64,000 bases of DNA from positions 17,435-81,434 of IMG/VR virus record IMGVR_UViG_3300025151_000024; one strand, 5' to 3'. Of the stretch, positions 30,543 through 39,122 are shown piece by piece. The translations under genes were made by a program, and so were the position numbers. The stretch is from a virus. The notes below the pieces were generated by a model that was not told where the DNA came from, ran no database searches, and saw only the letters and a program-made list of their open reading frames with translations. Within the stretch, counting starts at the first letter, position 1; each line of letters starts with the position of its first letter.

Positions 30543-32534
30543 TCATGAATGTAACAATGTATCCTTCGCAATAACGTGCATAGACTTAGGCATAATACGC
30601 ATCATAGAGCGTAGCGGCCCTTTGTCTTCAGGTATAGGGAGAGGCGCTTCAGTAATGTAGTAATCATCTATTACGATATCTAGAGATTCTCTTGTAGCAC
30701 CAGTTCCTTGTTTTGTAAATGAGAGGCGTATCATATCTGCATCGGTTGTGTCGCTGGTATCGTCATCAAAATTATCTATAGAACGGCGCATTTTGTGGTA
30801 AAATACGGGGTCATCTACGATTATTTCCATTTCTAAATCGTATTCTGTCTTACCTTCAACCGCTAAAGATGCATTTCTTGTACCAGCGAAAGGAACTTGG
30901 TCGGTCTCTGCATCTGCTACGTTTGCTCCATTTATCGTGTAGTATTGCTGTACACCAGTTGAACCATTTAGTGTAAAACTGACTACTTGACCAACTTGTA
31001 CACCGGCAACTTGTATTGTACCATTGTAGAACATAAACGGCTTTTGTGTGCGCTTTGCCACCCCAGCCTCTTTTCTCTTTTGCTCTGTATTGGCTGTGTC
31101 TTCAAACAGGCGATGAGTGTCATATCGGTCACCCTTTGTGGTCTCTAACCGACCTGTATCTGTATAAACTAAGGTAGAATCAAAATCTACACTCAATCTT
31201 AAGGCAGCATCAGTATCGGCAACTAAGGAGAAATTTTTGACTTTACAGCCCCTAAATACACGAGTAAGTTGCTTTGAATCGGATGCTCCTCCGTCAAATG
31301 AACCCTCATCACTATCAGCATCAGTTCTTCTTACACTAACTTCCATTGCGAAAGAAGGAACTGTAGTTCTTGAAAACAGCAATCTTTCGACTGGATTTGT
31401 TAGGTTTCCGGTAGATGTATCCATGTGTGGTGTTCCACGAGTTGAATCACTTTCAAATCTCATAAATTTCATGGCGGTATTATCTGCATGAGAAAAATTG
31501 AATGGGTCGTCAACCCAAATCCTACCACTTCCGCTGCTATCAGAAATAGCCACTACTCTTCTAATCTCTTGCTTTATCGCCCTACTAAGTATAGAATTAG
31601 CACCATTAGTAGGCCATGTACCGTCACTTTGAGTTTCTCTGTTTACCTTAATGTCCGTTGTGGTAGCATCATTAATGACTACATAATCACCAACGTCAAT
31701 ATCTACACTGTTTATTGCCGGTGCAGCAGAACCACCGTCATATGTAAAAGAAGAATCTCCAGCAGAGATAATGCCATTTGTTAGGAAGGTTGCACCACCT
31801 GTATTACCTAATGTGTCGCCAGTAGCATAAGTTACCTCGTGCCCAAGGCAGTAGTATAGCCATCTAGCGTTATGGATATTACACTCAAAAGAGCCATTTG
31901 TGTTGAGGAAACGACCCGGCACTTGGACCGCAACATCTCTTCCTAGACCAACGACATGAAATCGCTTCAAATCTACTTTAGTTTCAGGCAAAGTTACGGT
32001 ATTCACCAAACCTACAAATTGGTCTGTAAGAACTCTTTCTTTACTTAGTAAAGCGTTATTTCCATCAGAAGTCATGGTCGCATCCATAGAGGGTGTGGCG
32101 AAAGGAAGAATTCGCATTACTTCGGCTGCTAAAGAAGAATCTATGTCACTTGAACTATGGTCGGTTCTCAAAGCGGGAGTAATTGTTAATTCTGTTACAT
32201 CTGAAGCGGTTACAGCGTGTTTTACTATGGTAAAAGTTCGACCTGCTTTGGCATAATCGTCATTTATATCGAAATTACCTCCTGCTAAATTAGTAAAAAT
32301 AACCCTAGAACCTACTAGCATACCTACTGGATAATGAAGAAGCCCAGCATGAACTGGAGTATCATCAGCCCCTCCACTAAAAGTAATCACACTAGTATCC
32401 TTGACTAAATCTCTAGCACCACTTTTAGCAGTGAATTTGAAAGAGCCAGCATAACCATGTGGCAAATCCATACCACTTTCATGTCCGAAAGTGACTTCTG
32501 TAAGGTCTCCCTTGTACACAGTTGACGGCGGCAT
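30543..32534 (-). CDS. Tail tube (major tail) protein, large variant
   Basis: 663 residues, starting behind GAGGTGAGAGAGAACC. The pattern VPGRFLNTNGSFECNIHNAR followed by WLYYCLG resembles tail-tube proteins, where a strand pair and Gly-rich turn precede a conserved LL/LG helix. The later NGTIQVAGVQVGQVVSFTLN and ELEMEII-type strands fit tube folds. It is about twice the usual length, so inserted or decorated domains are likely. The place between tail terminator and chaperones is canonical. Confidence 0.6.
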   Translation of the reverse strand: MPPSTVYKGDLTEVTFGHESGMDLPHGYAGSFKFTAKSGARDLVKDTSVITFSGGADDTPVHAGLLHYPVGMLVGSRVIFTNLAGGNFDINDDYAKAGRTFTIVKHAVTASDVTELTITPALRTDHSSSDIDSSLAAEVMRILPFATPSMDATMTSDGNNALLSKERVLTDQFVGLVNTVTLPETKVDLKRFHVVGLGRDVAVQVPGRFLNTNGSFECNIHNARWLYYCLGHEVTYATGDTLGNTGGATFLTNGIISAGDSSFTYDGGSAAPAINSVDIDVGDYVVINDATTTDIKVNRETQSDGTWPTNGANSILSRAIKQEIRRVVAISDSSGSGRIWVDDPFNFSHADNTAMKFMRFESDSTRGTPHMDTSTGNLTNPVERLLFSRTTVPSFAMEVSVRRTDADSDEGSFDGGASDSKQLTRVFRGCKVKNFSLVADTDAALRLSVDFDSTLVYTDTGRLETTKGDRYDTHRLFEDTANTEQKRKEAGVAKRTQKPFMFYNGTIQVAGVQVGQVVSFTLNGSTGVQQYYTINGANVADAETDQVPFAGTRNASLAVEGKTEYDLEMEIIVDDPVFYHKMRRSIDNFDDDTSDTTDADMIRLSFTKQGTGATRESLDIVIDDYYITEAPLPIPEDKGPLRSMMRIMPKSMHVIAKDTLLHS

Positions 32535-32548
32535 GGTTCTCTCTCACC

Positions 32549-32998
32549 TCATGGGATTAGTTCTGCAAAGATAACTACTTCGACTTGGAACGTGGTTCTG
32601 AATAGAAATTTAGTTCTATCAGACAAGTCGGTACGAGTTTTGTAAACCAACCTATCCATATTCACACCATCACCTTTTCTCTTGAGGTGTATTATTCTTC
32701 TGATTTCATTTTCCATCAGTTGCTGTTGTTTTCGACTCTTCATTGTTCTAGCATCTAATGTGATATTTATACGAGTTGTGACGAAATCGTACAATAATTC
32801 AGGAGTTTCTTCGTTGTGTGCAGTTTCAAACACCATAACGTAATCGTGCTTTTTCATATCAATACGCTTACCGCGCTCAGGACTTGTGTCAGCCATATCA
32901 ATAATAATCGGCTTGATGCCGTTAGTATTGCCTCTATTCCAGTTGTCTTGTAACAACTTGATGACTAAATCAATTCCTTCTAGGAACGTTGCGACCAC
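32549..32998 (-). CDS. Tail terminator / head-tail joining protein
   Basis: 149 residues from GTG 32998, chosen because GGAGGT precedes it. The sequence shows helix N-termini then strands (YVMVFETAHNEETPELLYDF, TRINITLDARTMKSRKQQQL, FLFRTTFQVEVVIFAELI), the alpha/beta layout of gpU/gp10-like proteins that cap the tail and join it to the head. It overlaps the neck gene by 29 nt. Position after connectors and before the tube supports the call. Confidence 0.55.
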   Translation of the reverse strand: MVATFLEGIDLVIKLLQDNWNRGNTNGIKPIIIDMADTSPERGKRIDMKKHDYVMVFETAHNEETPELLYDFVTTRINITLDARTMKSRKQQQLMENEIRRIIHLKRKGDGVNMDRLVYKTRTDLSDRTKFLFRTTFQVEVVIFAELIP

Positions 32999-33353
32999 TT
33001 CGCTCTACCTCCTTTAGATGATATCGAACATCAGGTACGATTACTCCGCCTCGATATTCTACGTGATTTCGATATAATTCAGGGCTTTCAGTAAGCATTC
33101 TCTTATCTACAAACCCATCAATAAGTTCAACATACTCTTCGTCTACTGGATTTCCAAAATTATCTTCTATTTCACCAGTAGGAGTCTCTCTAATTTGTGC
33201 AAGAGTCATCTCTTCTCTTTTGATTCGGTCTCTGTAATCGGGATTTTCTCGCTTAAACGCAGACTGTAAATCGTTTTGCATTTCTTTATCCTTAGCGAAT
33301 GCCTTTACGACTTGCTCAAGAAATATTTTAGTTTCAGCAGAAGGCTTACTCAA
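32970..33353 (-). CDS. Neck (head-tail connector) protein, unknown
   Basis: 127 residues from a TTG start at 33353 that overlaps the upstream stop and has GAGGTGGT at proper spacing. It is highly charged and helical (AFAKDKEMQNDLQSAFKREN), with a beta end (YRGGVIVPDVRYHLKEV). No domain was recognised. The position between the large connector and the tail terminator suggests a stopper or HK97 gp10-like neck component. Confidence 0.45.
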   Translation of the reverse strand: MSKPSAETKIFLEQVVKAFAKDKEMQNDLQSAFKRENPDYRDRIKREEMTLAQIRETPTGEIEDNFGNPVDEEYVELIDGFVDKRMLTESPELYRNHVEYRGGVIVPDVRYHLKEVERSGRNVPRRN

Positions 33354-34917
33354 AGGCTACCACCTCAATATATCGGGGTAGCGTTGCATCAATATCTTGA
33401 CGATAAAGTTGAATTTTAGACGATAAATCCACATTTTGTGTGCCTTCAGGGATTAAAACACTTCTATCATCGTTCATTAATAAATCAATAGCAACCATTT
33501 TTGTACAAACATCTTCAATGGCTTTTTCTAGATATCTTTCACCGTAAATGTATGAAACTTTTACAGCGTTCCACTCAAAGAAAGGATAGGAATTGTTGAA
33601 GTAAATAATACCCATTTCGTTGTCAATCCACCAATCTCTTAGTCTTCCTTTATCCCCACTGGCACTTCCTCCTTGCAAATCAATAGCAAGACGATGCTGT
33701 TTTAATGAAGTACCAGCAGAGGCGAGGGTAGTTAGTGGTGTACCGCTAACATTTGTACACCCAGTAAAAGTTGTAGATGTTTTACCAGTGTATGCAAGAA
33801 CTTCATTTCCTACCATAATCAGACCAGCGTTCACGAACCCTTCAGTAGAAGCGACTGTGACAGTTGTGGAAACAACAGAAACACTGGTAGTAGTTTCTTC
33901 ATGAGTTTGAGATATTGTAATTGCAGAGGTATCTGTACACGCTATTGTGCTAGTTTCACCACCAACAGTATCCCTCATACTACTAATTTTGACAATACCA
34001 GTACCATAGTCAGCATTTGCAGTTGCTAAGAATTCATTGTGAACCGCAACATTAGATGTACTTCCCGGTAGGGTAAAAGCAGGAGCAAACTCAATTGCAT
34101 CTCTTGAAACACGGTCTTCTTTATTGATTAAATCAGCAAGAGCCTGTGCTGTTGAAACCTTATCAAAATCTGCTCTCCATGTAGAAGTAGTTGTACCAAC
34201 AGAAAGAGTAGCGTAACTTCCACCAGCACTCAGATAGACTGAATCGCCACTTAGAGCAGTGTAATCTGCAATTTCCACTCTTGCTTCAGCAGCGCCAATT
34301 TCACGATAGTCATCACCCTGCCACAATTCTATACGCAACATTTGTTGAATATTCCTGAATAATAGGGGGGTTGTACCCACATAATCGGTATAATATCGCC
34401 TTCTATACGGCTTATATGTGTCGAAATTGATATATTCGGCTGTAACTAGATTCGGTCTCCAAGAATTATGTGTGATGTTATCTATCCTATCTTGTGCCCT
34501 TTTAATCAGTTCTTCGACCTTACTTTTCTTGACTCCTCTTGTCCTTCCATTAGTAAAAGAGGCTTGATTCTGAACGTAAGTATTGTCAGCCGATTGATAA
34601 TCAGCGGCAGTTATACTTGAAGTGAAATTTAATTTTACACCATTTACAGATGTAGTAATAGATGTAATTGTGCGGTCAATCCCTAATGGGTCTGCGTCTG
34701 AATAAATTAGAATGGTATCTCCAACTGACCAACCACAGTTTCGATAATCCGACCCGGTGATATATACACCATCTGAATCACTATCTGCTGCAACTGCTAC
34801 TGCTTCTTGAGGTCCAATCTCAAGTAAGTCTGCTACCTTTTGAGCGGTTGTATAGACGATAGCATCAGGGTCTAAGGGGCGTGTTTCAGCCTCACCCGGA
34901 CTGAACACTTGTGGCAT
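33346..34917 (-). CDS. Large head-tail connector/adaptor protein
   Basis: 523 residues. The N-terminus (DPDAIVYTTAQKVADLLEIG) and residues 130-200 (KVEELIKRAQDRIDNITHNS, then FRNIQQMLRIELW) resemble gp6-type adaptor proteins that sit under the portal. The C-terminal AIEDVCTKMVAIDLLMNDDR helix is the usual adaptor helix. A Thr/Ser/Val-rich beta insertion (about 210-430) enlarges it well beyond normal adaptors (about 110 residues). It may form a decorated neck collar. It abuts the zinc-ribbon gene by 1 nt. Confidence 0.55.
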   Translation of the reverse strand: MPQVFSPGEAETRPLDPDAIVYTTAQKVADLLEIGPQEAVAVAADSDSDGVYITGSDYRNCGWSVGDTILIYSDADPLGIDRTITSITTSVNGVKLNFTSSITAADYQSADNTYVQNQASFTNGRTRGVKKSKVEELIKRAQDRIDNITHNSWRPNLVTAEYINFDTYKPYRRRYYTDYVGTTPLLFRNIQQMLRIELWQGDDYREIGAAEARVEIADYTALSGDSVYLSAGGSYATLSVGTTTSTWRADFDKVSTAQALADLINKEDRVSRDAIEFAPAFTLPGSTSNVAVHNEFLATANADYGTGIVKISSMRDTVGGETSTIACTDTSAITISQTHEETTTSVSVVSTTVTVASTEGFVNAGLIMVGNEVLAYTGKTSTTFTGCTNVSGTPLTTLASAGTSLKQHRLAIDLQGGSASGDKGRLRDWWIDNEMGIIYFNNSYPFFEWNAVKVSYIYGERYLEKAIEDVCTKMVAIDLLMNDDRSVLIPEGTQNVDLSSKIQLYRQDIDATLPRYIEVVAFE

Positions 34918-35216
34918 TACTCTCTAGCCTCCTCACTTCTCTCTGCTAAATTATATTCCATAGGCTTTTCACACGCACCGCAAGTTTCTCGGTACATGAA
35001 ATGCAAGAAGCCGCAGTAGCGACAACGAGTACCACATCCTATGTTTAGGATATCGCCAATGTTCTTATTTCGTTGTCGCTGCTGCGAAACCACTCCTGCT
35101 AGTGGTTTTTCCGTGTTGAAAACAGAACCCTCTCCGATAGATGACGACAAGCGAACATTCTGCTTTTGTGCCGTTTCTAAGTCATCTATCTCAAGTGTTC
35201 GGAGTTCAAATCCCAT
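34917..35216 (-). CDS. Small zinc-ribbon head/neck protein
   Basis: 99 residues. Four cysteines are arranged as CRYCGF and CGACEKP, with another in NIGCGTRC, so a rubredoxin-like zinc knuckle is likely near residues 55-80. The N-terminal half is helical and polar. It overlaps the connector gene by 1 nt and lies in the head-completion cluster. The zinc site is seen directly; the function is unknown. Confidence 0.55.
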   Translation of the reverse strand: MGFELRTLEIDDLETAQKQNVRLSSSIGEGSVFNTEKPLAGVVSQQRQRNKNIGDILNIGCGTRCRYCGFLHFMYRETCGACEKPMEYNLAERSEEARE

Positions 35217-35235
35217 GTAGTGCCGCCTCCCCTCA

Positions 35236-35403
35236 TCAGGAAGTGTGCGTTACTACAATGAAAACATTACCCAAAACAACTACTGGTTCAGCACCGACTA
35301 GCGTTCCCGAAGGAAGAGCCGACGTTAAATCACTGTTGAGTGTGGTCAAGTCCGAGAATTCTTTCGGACTAAATGGACCAAGAACTGTAACGCCTCGTGC
35401 CAT
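35236..35403 (-). CDS. 55-residue structural-cluster protein
   Basis: A small gene filling the gap between the zinc-ribbon protein and the next gene. It reads from ATG 35403 (MARGVTVLGPFSPKEF) to the stop at 35236, with TGAGGCGGTGATT upstream. The sequence alternates beta strands (VGAEPVVVLGNVFIVVTHTS). The good ribosome binding site and tight spacing make it real. No family is recognised; a head-decoration or completion role is inferred from position. Confidence 0.6.
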   Translation of the reverse strand: MARGVTVLGPFSPKEFSDLTTLNSDLTSALPSGTLVGAEPVVVLGNVFIVVTHTS

Positions 35404-35417
35404 GCCTAATCACCGCC

Positions 35418-35699
35418 TCAGTTGCGGCGACCAAATGCATACCATGTGCCGTCTTGTCCTGCCACTGATTGCACTACTAGAGTGCTGCCGTTGATTAGGG
35501 CAAAAACCCCGTCAACACCAGCACCAGTACCAGCAGTACTACTTCCAGCGTTAGCACCACATCCGATGATTCCTGATAGATAGGCGGAAAGGTCAATGTT
35601 TCCTCCTGTATCAGAACCACCGTTAGTGAATGTGCCAGTCACCATAAGTAGGTCTCCTATGTAGTGCGGTCTTGTGTCAATTGTACTTGCAAATGCCAT
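35418..35699 (-). CDS. Small beta-rich head protein, decoration-like
   Basis: 93 residues, Gly/Ser/Thr rich with strands (YIGDLLMVTGTFTNGG, GSTLVVQSVAGQDGTWYAFG). This is a fold pattern seen in small capsid-decoration or completion proteins of marine phages. It has no cysteine pair or membrane segment. It sits in the set of small genes just downstream of the capsid gene. Confidence 0.45.
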   Translation of the reverse strand: MAFASTIDTRPHYIGDLLMVTGTFTNGGSDTGGNIDLSAYLSGIIGCGANAGSSTAGTGAGVDGVFALINGSTLVVQSVAGQDGTWYAFGRRN

Positions 35700-35705
35700 T
35701 TATTA

Positions 35706-36143
35706 TCACTCCGTAATTGTTTCAGTTGTTTCTTCGGTTGCTGTTTCTTCAACCACTGGCTCTTCGACTACAACCTCTTCCTCAACCACTGGGGGTTCAG
35801 GTACAGGCTCAGGCTCAGGTGCTGGTGGATTGATTACTTCATCAACCATAGTTAGTAGTGTTCCTTTTGTTCGATACGAACCGGATAGGTCAACACCGTT
35901 ATCGGTTAACCAAGTAACGATTTGACCCCTTCTCCATGAAGAATCAGGGATACCATCGTTGCCTTCGTCCACATGAGGTGCTTCATCCCCATCAAGGGTG
36001 AAGTAAGGAAGTACGAGGTATCGGCGGAATTCATCCACCCATTCCTGCGATACTTCCCGTACTTCACCACGAGAAAAGTCCGGCGTGTACGCATCGGGAC
36101 TCCTTCGGTAGAAGGAAGGACCGTTATATCGTACAGTCGGCAT
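35706..36143 (-). CDS. Head-cluster protein with SAP/HeH-like motif and acidic tail
   Basis: 145 residues. The N-terminus is basic and aromatic (MPTVRYNGPSFYRRSPDAYT). Residues about 66-105 (SSWRRGQIVTWLTDNGVDLS, then TKGTLLTMVDEV) look like a helix-extension-helix (SAP/HeH) DNA-binding motif. The last 40 residues are Pro/Glu/Val/Thr-rich and strongly acidic. The same SAP plus acidic tract combination occurs at 29808-30533. It could contact DNA at the capsid interior or neck. Confidence 0.5.
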   Translation of the reverse strand: MPTVRYNGPSFYRRSPDAYTPDFSRGEVREVSQEWVDEFRRYLVLPYFTLDGDEAPHVDEGNDGIPDSSWRRGQIVTWLTDNGVDLSGSYRTKGTLLTMVDEVINPPAPEPEPVPEPPVVEEEVVVEEPVVEETATEETTETITE

Positions 36144-36154
36144 AGGTAGTCACC

Positions 36155-36550
36155 TCAGTTGTACATTACCAATACGTTGGTAGTGTTTGCTGAACCACTT
36201 AGGTACTGTAGTGTGATGGTAAGGCTACTTACACTCGCACCAACGGATACTGCTGCTGTTCCTGAGTCAGTTGTGAAAACTGAAAGGATGCTGCTGATTC
36301 CGCCAGCCAAAATGATAGTCTCACCGTCTGCACCGCCTGTTACACTGATTAACGCCATTTTTGGCGCTGCATCATATCCGTTTGCTCCATCGCTGTTAGA
36401 AGCGTTGAATGTACCCGGACCACCGCCCGGATAAGATACGTCTGCTGCTCCGTCTAACCATTCAGTGGTGTCGTGAGAACCCGCTCGGAGTTCCCATGCA
36501 CCGACTAATGTTGCTGTTGCTGTTCCGCTTAATGTTAATTCACTTGCCAT
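36155..36550 (-). CDS. Small beta-rich head protein, candidate decoration protein
   Basis: 131 residues, Gly/Ala/Ser/Thr rich, consisting of short strands (LTLSGTATATLVGAWELRAG, SVGASVSSLTITLQYLSG). It is directly downstream of the capsid gene with a 12-nt gap and a normal ribosome binding site. Such a beta-sandwich-like protein next to the capsid gene commonly cements or decorates HK97-type heads. The role is inferred. Confidence 0.5.
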   Translation of the reverse strand: MASELTLSGTATATLVGAWELRAGSHDTTEWLDGAADVSYPGGGPGTFNASNSDGANGYDAAPKMALISVTGGADGETIILAGGISSILSVFTTDSGTAAVSVGASVSSLTITLQYLSGSANTTNVLVMYN

Positions 36551-36561
36551 ACTTAATCACC

Positions 36562-37692
36562 TCACTGCAAATCCCTGACGCTTCCATGCGCCCCAAAGAA
36601 CGTTGTCCAAATCTCACCCATAGTTCGGTATAGACCTTCCTGACCGAGACGGTTGATGGCGAATGGGTCACCAGTTTCAATTCCACTCTCGTAATACTGG
36701 GTTGGGATTGCTGTACTGAAATATACATAATCTGTGTCTAGGAAATACATCCTGCTGATTCCGTCCTTGACTACATCCTTGGATGGAATGATTGGAACTC
36801 CGTTGTAGGTTGCTACAATGAATCCAGCCTCGATACCGGGTACACCCTTTACACCGTTGTAGGTTGGGGTGACTCTCTTTTCTTCCATAAAGCGCTGTTG
36901 GCTTTGTAGGAGTTGCTGAAGGCGCATTAGAGTGTCATATCCAGTTAGGATGACCTTCGGGTTGCCTCCTCGCTCCCATATGTTTTGGAACAAAGTGTCA
37001 AGTTGGTCAAGACTTAGATTTCTGTTGTTGCTTGAAGCATCTGCGTTGTCTTCAGCGAAAGCCCAAGTGTTAGCACTTCGGTCAATCGAGTAGATATCTT
37101 CGTCACCAGCATCGTAGTGAGTACCGGAAGCCATCTGATTGTTTCCAACAGTGATTCTGTCTAGAGACTCAAAGTTGTTACCTGCAACAGTTGATGCATC
37201 GGTTAGAAGCATCTTGTTGACCATCTCAGCGTGGTGCTTACCCATTTCTTCCTTCATGACTGAGCGGATGTCGCCTAGTCCGTCATCCTTGTCAGCAAGG
37301 AAAATTGCTGTCTCAGACATATCGAAGGTGTGAGCGATGGTCTTCGGTTTTGCTGCTACGTGCTGGAAAGTTGGCTTTACAGTCTCAGGTAGTGTTGCGT
37401 TTTCTGCAACTCCACCGTGAAGTGCGCCACCGTTTGGCTTTCCAGTAATAACTCTCCAACCGGACCTGTCCCAAGGCCTCTTTGGTAGAATGCTGAATGC
37501 GTTGAACTCTTGGTTCAACTGCGACCATACCTTGCGTCCGTAGATTGCTTGGTATGTTCCAGCGGTTGTGGATAGCATCGGGCTGTCAGCCTTCAGCAAC
37601 TCGCTACCGGAGTAGGAGTATCCCATTGCGTTCCCAGCGCCATAGTAATAGCGCTCCATGTCAGTTATTGTGCGTACGTAATCTCTTGCCAT
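36562..37692 (-). CDS. Major capsid protein, HK97 fold
   Basis: 376 residues. It directly follows the protease/scaffold gene and shows the HK97-like pattern: an N-terminal arm, an E-loop-like segment (NAFSILPKRPWDRSGWRVIT), a spine helix region (EEMGKHHAEMVNKMLLTDAS), and a C-terminal A-domain with ILTGYDTLMRLQQLLQSQQR and PIIPSKDVV. No long delta/scaffold domain precedes the coat part, which fits a scaffold supplied by the upstream protease fusion. GGTGATTATGA serves as the ribosome binding site. The product forms the icosahedral shell. Confidence 0.85.
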   Translation of the reverse strand: MARDYVRTITDMERYYYGAGNAMGYSYSGSELLKADSPMLSTTAGTYQAIYGRKVWSQLNQEFNAFSILPKRPWDRSGWRVITGKPNGGALHGGVAENATLPETVKPTFQHVAAKPKTIAHTFDMSETAIFLADKDDGLGDIRSVMKEEMGKHHAEMVNKMLLTDASTVAGNNFESLDRITVGNNQMASGTHYDAGDEDIYSIDRSANTWAFAEDNADASSNNRNLSLDQLDTLFQNIWERGGNPKVILTGYDTLMRLQQLLQSQQRFMEEKRVTPTYNGVKGVPGIEAGFIVATYNGVPIIPSKDVVKDGISRMYFLDTDYVYFSTAIPTQYYESGIETGDPFAINRLGQEGLYRTMGEIWTTFFGAHGSVRDLQ

Positions 37693-37710
37693 TCATAATC
37701 ACCTTCCTAT

Positions 37711-39081
37711 TCAGACACTCCTAAATGCGCTGTTTGCGAGGTTATGTACCTCATCCCAAGACATATTCCCAAGGTCTTCAGTGGATGGAACGTCAATTGC
37801 TGGAACGGAGGTCTCGCTCTTTGCGATTGTTGTTCCACTCTCAGCAGGAGCAGTTAGACTATCAATTCGCTCTCCTAGAGCGCCGATAGCCTTTGAAATC
37901 TCATCTAGAGGTCCACGAGCATCAAACTCAAGAACTTCATTCTTGGTGATTTCTGCTTGTCTCTCTGTAGCATATCGGTCTGCGAATTGTGCTTCTAGAG
38001 AGGAGCGTAGTTCAGTCTCAGCCATTGCAGCCTTGTAGACTTCGTATGCAGCCTCTACATCAGCAGTGCCTACCATGTCAGGAGTTAGGAAATCGCCCTT
38101 CTCCACTTTTCCGCTGCCGGTAGTCTTACCGAGAGCATTAGTGGATGGCTTTCCGCCTTCCTGAGCACGACCCTTTACCTGTCCGGCAAAGTAGTCAGCA
38201 CCGTCACCGATTGCTTCAGGGGTTGAACCAAGGTTTGCCTTTTCTAGACCATCGAAGTGTGCTCTTGCACCCTCAATGTCTACTCCAGCAGACTTTAGAG
38301 TTCCTTCCATCCAGTCGAGGTACTCAGATGTTATTACATCCGAATACTCGTCTGACTTCTTGGACTCATCCTTGGACTCAGCCTCAGCATCGTCTTTCTT
38401 ATCCTCGTCTTTGCCTTTCTTGTCATCTATGGCCTCTTTCAAAGCAGGAGGCATTTCGCCCTTCTCCATAGCGTCAAGGCGACCTTCAAGACGGGATAAC
38501 ACGTCAGTCATCTGTGTCATCATATCATTTTCGTCAGTCATTTTACTTACTTCCTTGTTTTCTATATCGTGTTTTAGTATGCGAAAAGTGGCTTCAGGAT
38601 TGATGCCACGCTCACAAATCGTGATTTCATGCAGTTCCAGTTTGCTGATTTCTTGGTAATCACCATGCTCAGCATCGGACTTTCGGACACGCTTGAAAGC
38701 CTGACCTCCAATACTAAAACCACGAAGAGACCCCTTACGAATTTCTGCGGCGACTTCTTTCGCCTTTTCTATATCATCACGAAGTGCAACTACAACGAAC
38801 ATTCCGACATCATCTACTTCGGACTTCCATAGTCTTCCTTCACTGTCGGTGTAAGAAGGGATAACTTCACCGACTTGGATATTTGAGTGTGCTAGTTGGA
38901 CGTTTCTGTATTTTTCATCGCCCATGTATTTTGCAAAAGCGTCTTTCAAAGCATCTTTAGTGATTTTGTCACCTTGCTTGTCAACGACTTCTACGCTTGC
39001 ATAACCCGCTACAACGAGGTCTCCACCCTTCAATAGATGGATAGACTTCTCACCCGAACTTCTAAGCGGGGCTGAAAGCAT
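37711..39081 (-). CDS. Prohead protease fused to scaffold
   Basis: 456 residues. Residues 1-180 are an S78/HK97-type serine protease with AHSN (His65), RGFSIGG (Ser123) and ELHEITICERGINPEA (Glu152 region). The rest is scaffold-like: coiled coil near 190-215, a Lys/Asp/Glu tract near 220-250, more helices, and a terminal MSWDEVHNLA segment. It should self-assemble inside the procapsid, then process the coat and itself. A TATA box 25 nt upstream and no ribosome binding site indicate a leaderless start of the capsid operon. Confidence 0.88.
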   Translation of the reverse strand: MLSAPLRSSGEKSIHLLKGGDLVVAGYASVEVVDKQGDKITKDALKDAFAKYMGDEKYRNVQLAHSNIQVGEVIPSYTDSEGRLWKSEVDDVGMFVVVALRDDIEKAKEVAAEIRKGSLRGFSIGGQAFKRVRKSDAEHGDYQEISKLELHEITICERGINPEATFRILKHDIENKEVSKMTDENDMMTQMTDVLSRLEGRLDAMEKGEMPPALKEAIDDKKGKDEDKKDDAEAESKDESKKSDEYSDVITSEYLDWMEGTLKSAGVDIEGARAHFDGLEKANLGSTPEAIGDGADYFAGQVKGRAQEGGKPSTNALGKTTGSGKVEKGDFLTPDMVGTADVEAAYEVYKAAMAETELRSSLEAQFADRYATERQAEITKNEVLEFDARGPLDEISKAIGALGERIDSLTAPAESGTTIAKSETSVPAIDVPSTEDLGNMSWDEVHNLANSAFRSV

Positions 39082-39105
39082 AATTAAAACAACTTTAATT
39101 CTTAC

Positions 39106-39114
39106 TATTTATAT
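39106..39114 (-). promoter_or_regulatory. Archaeal TATA box for the protease-capsid operon
   Basis: Minus-strand ATATAAATA is centred 29 nt upstream of the A of the protease ATG (39081), the distance expected between an archaeal TATA box and the transcription start. Transcription should therefore begin at or next to the ATG, giving a leaderless mRNA. The leader TTAAAGTTGTTTTAATT before the ATG has no ribosome binding site. This fits a dedicated strong late promoter. Confidence 0.65.
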
Positions 39115-39122
39115 GCAACGGA

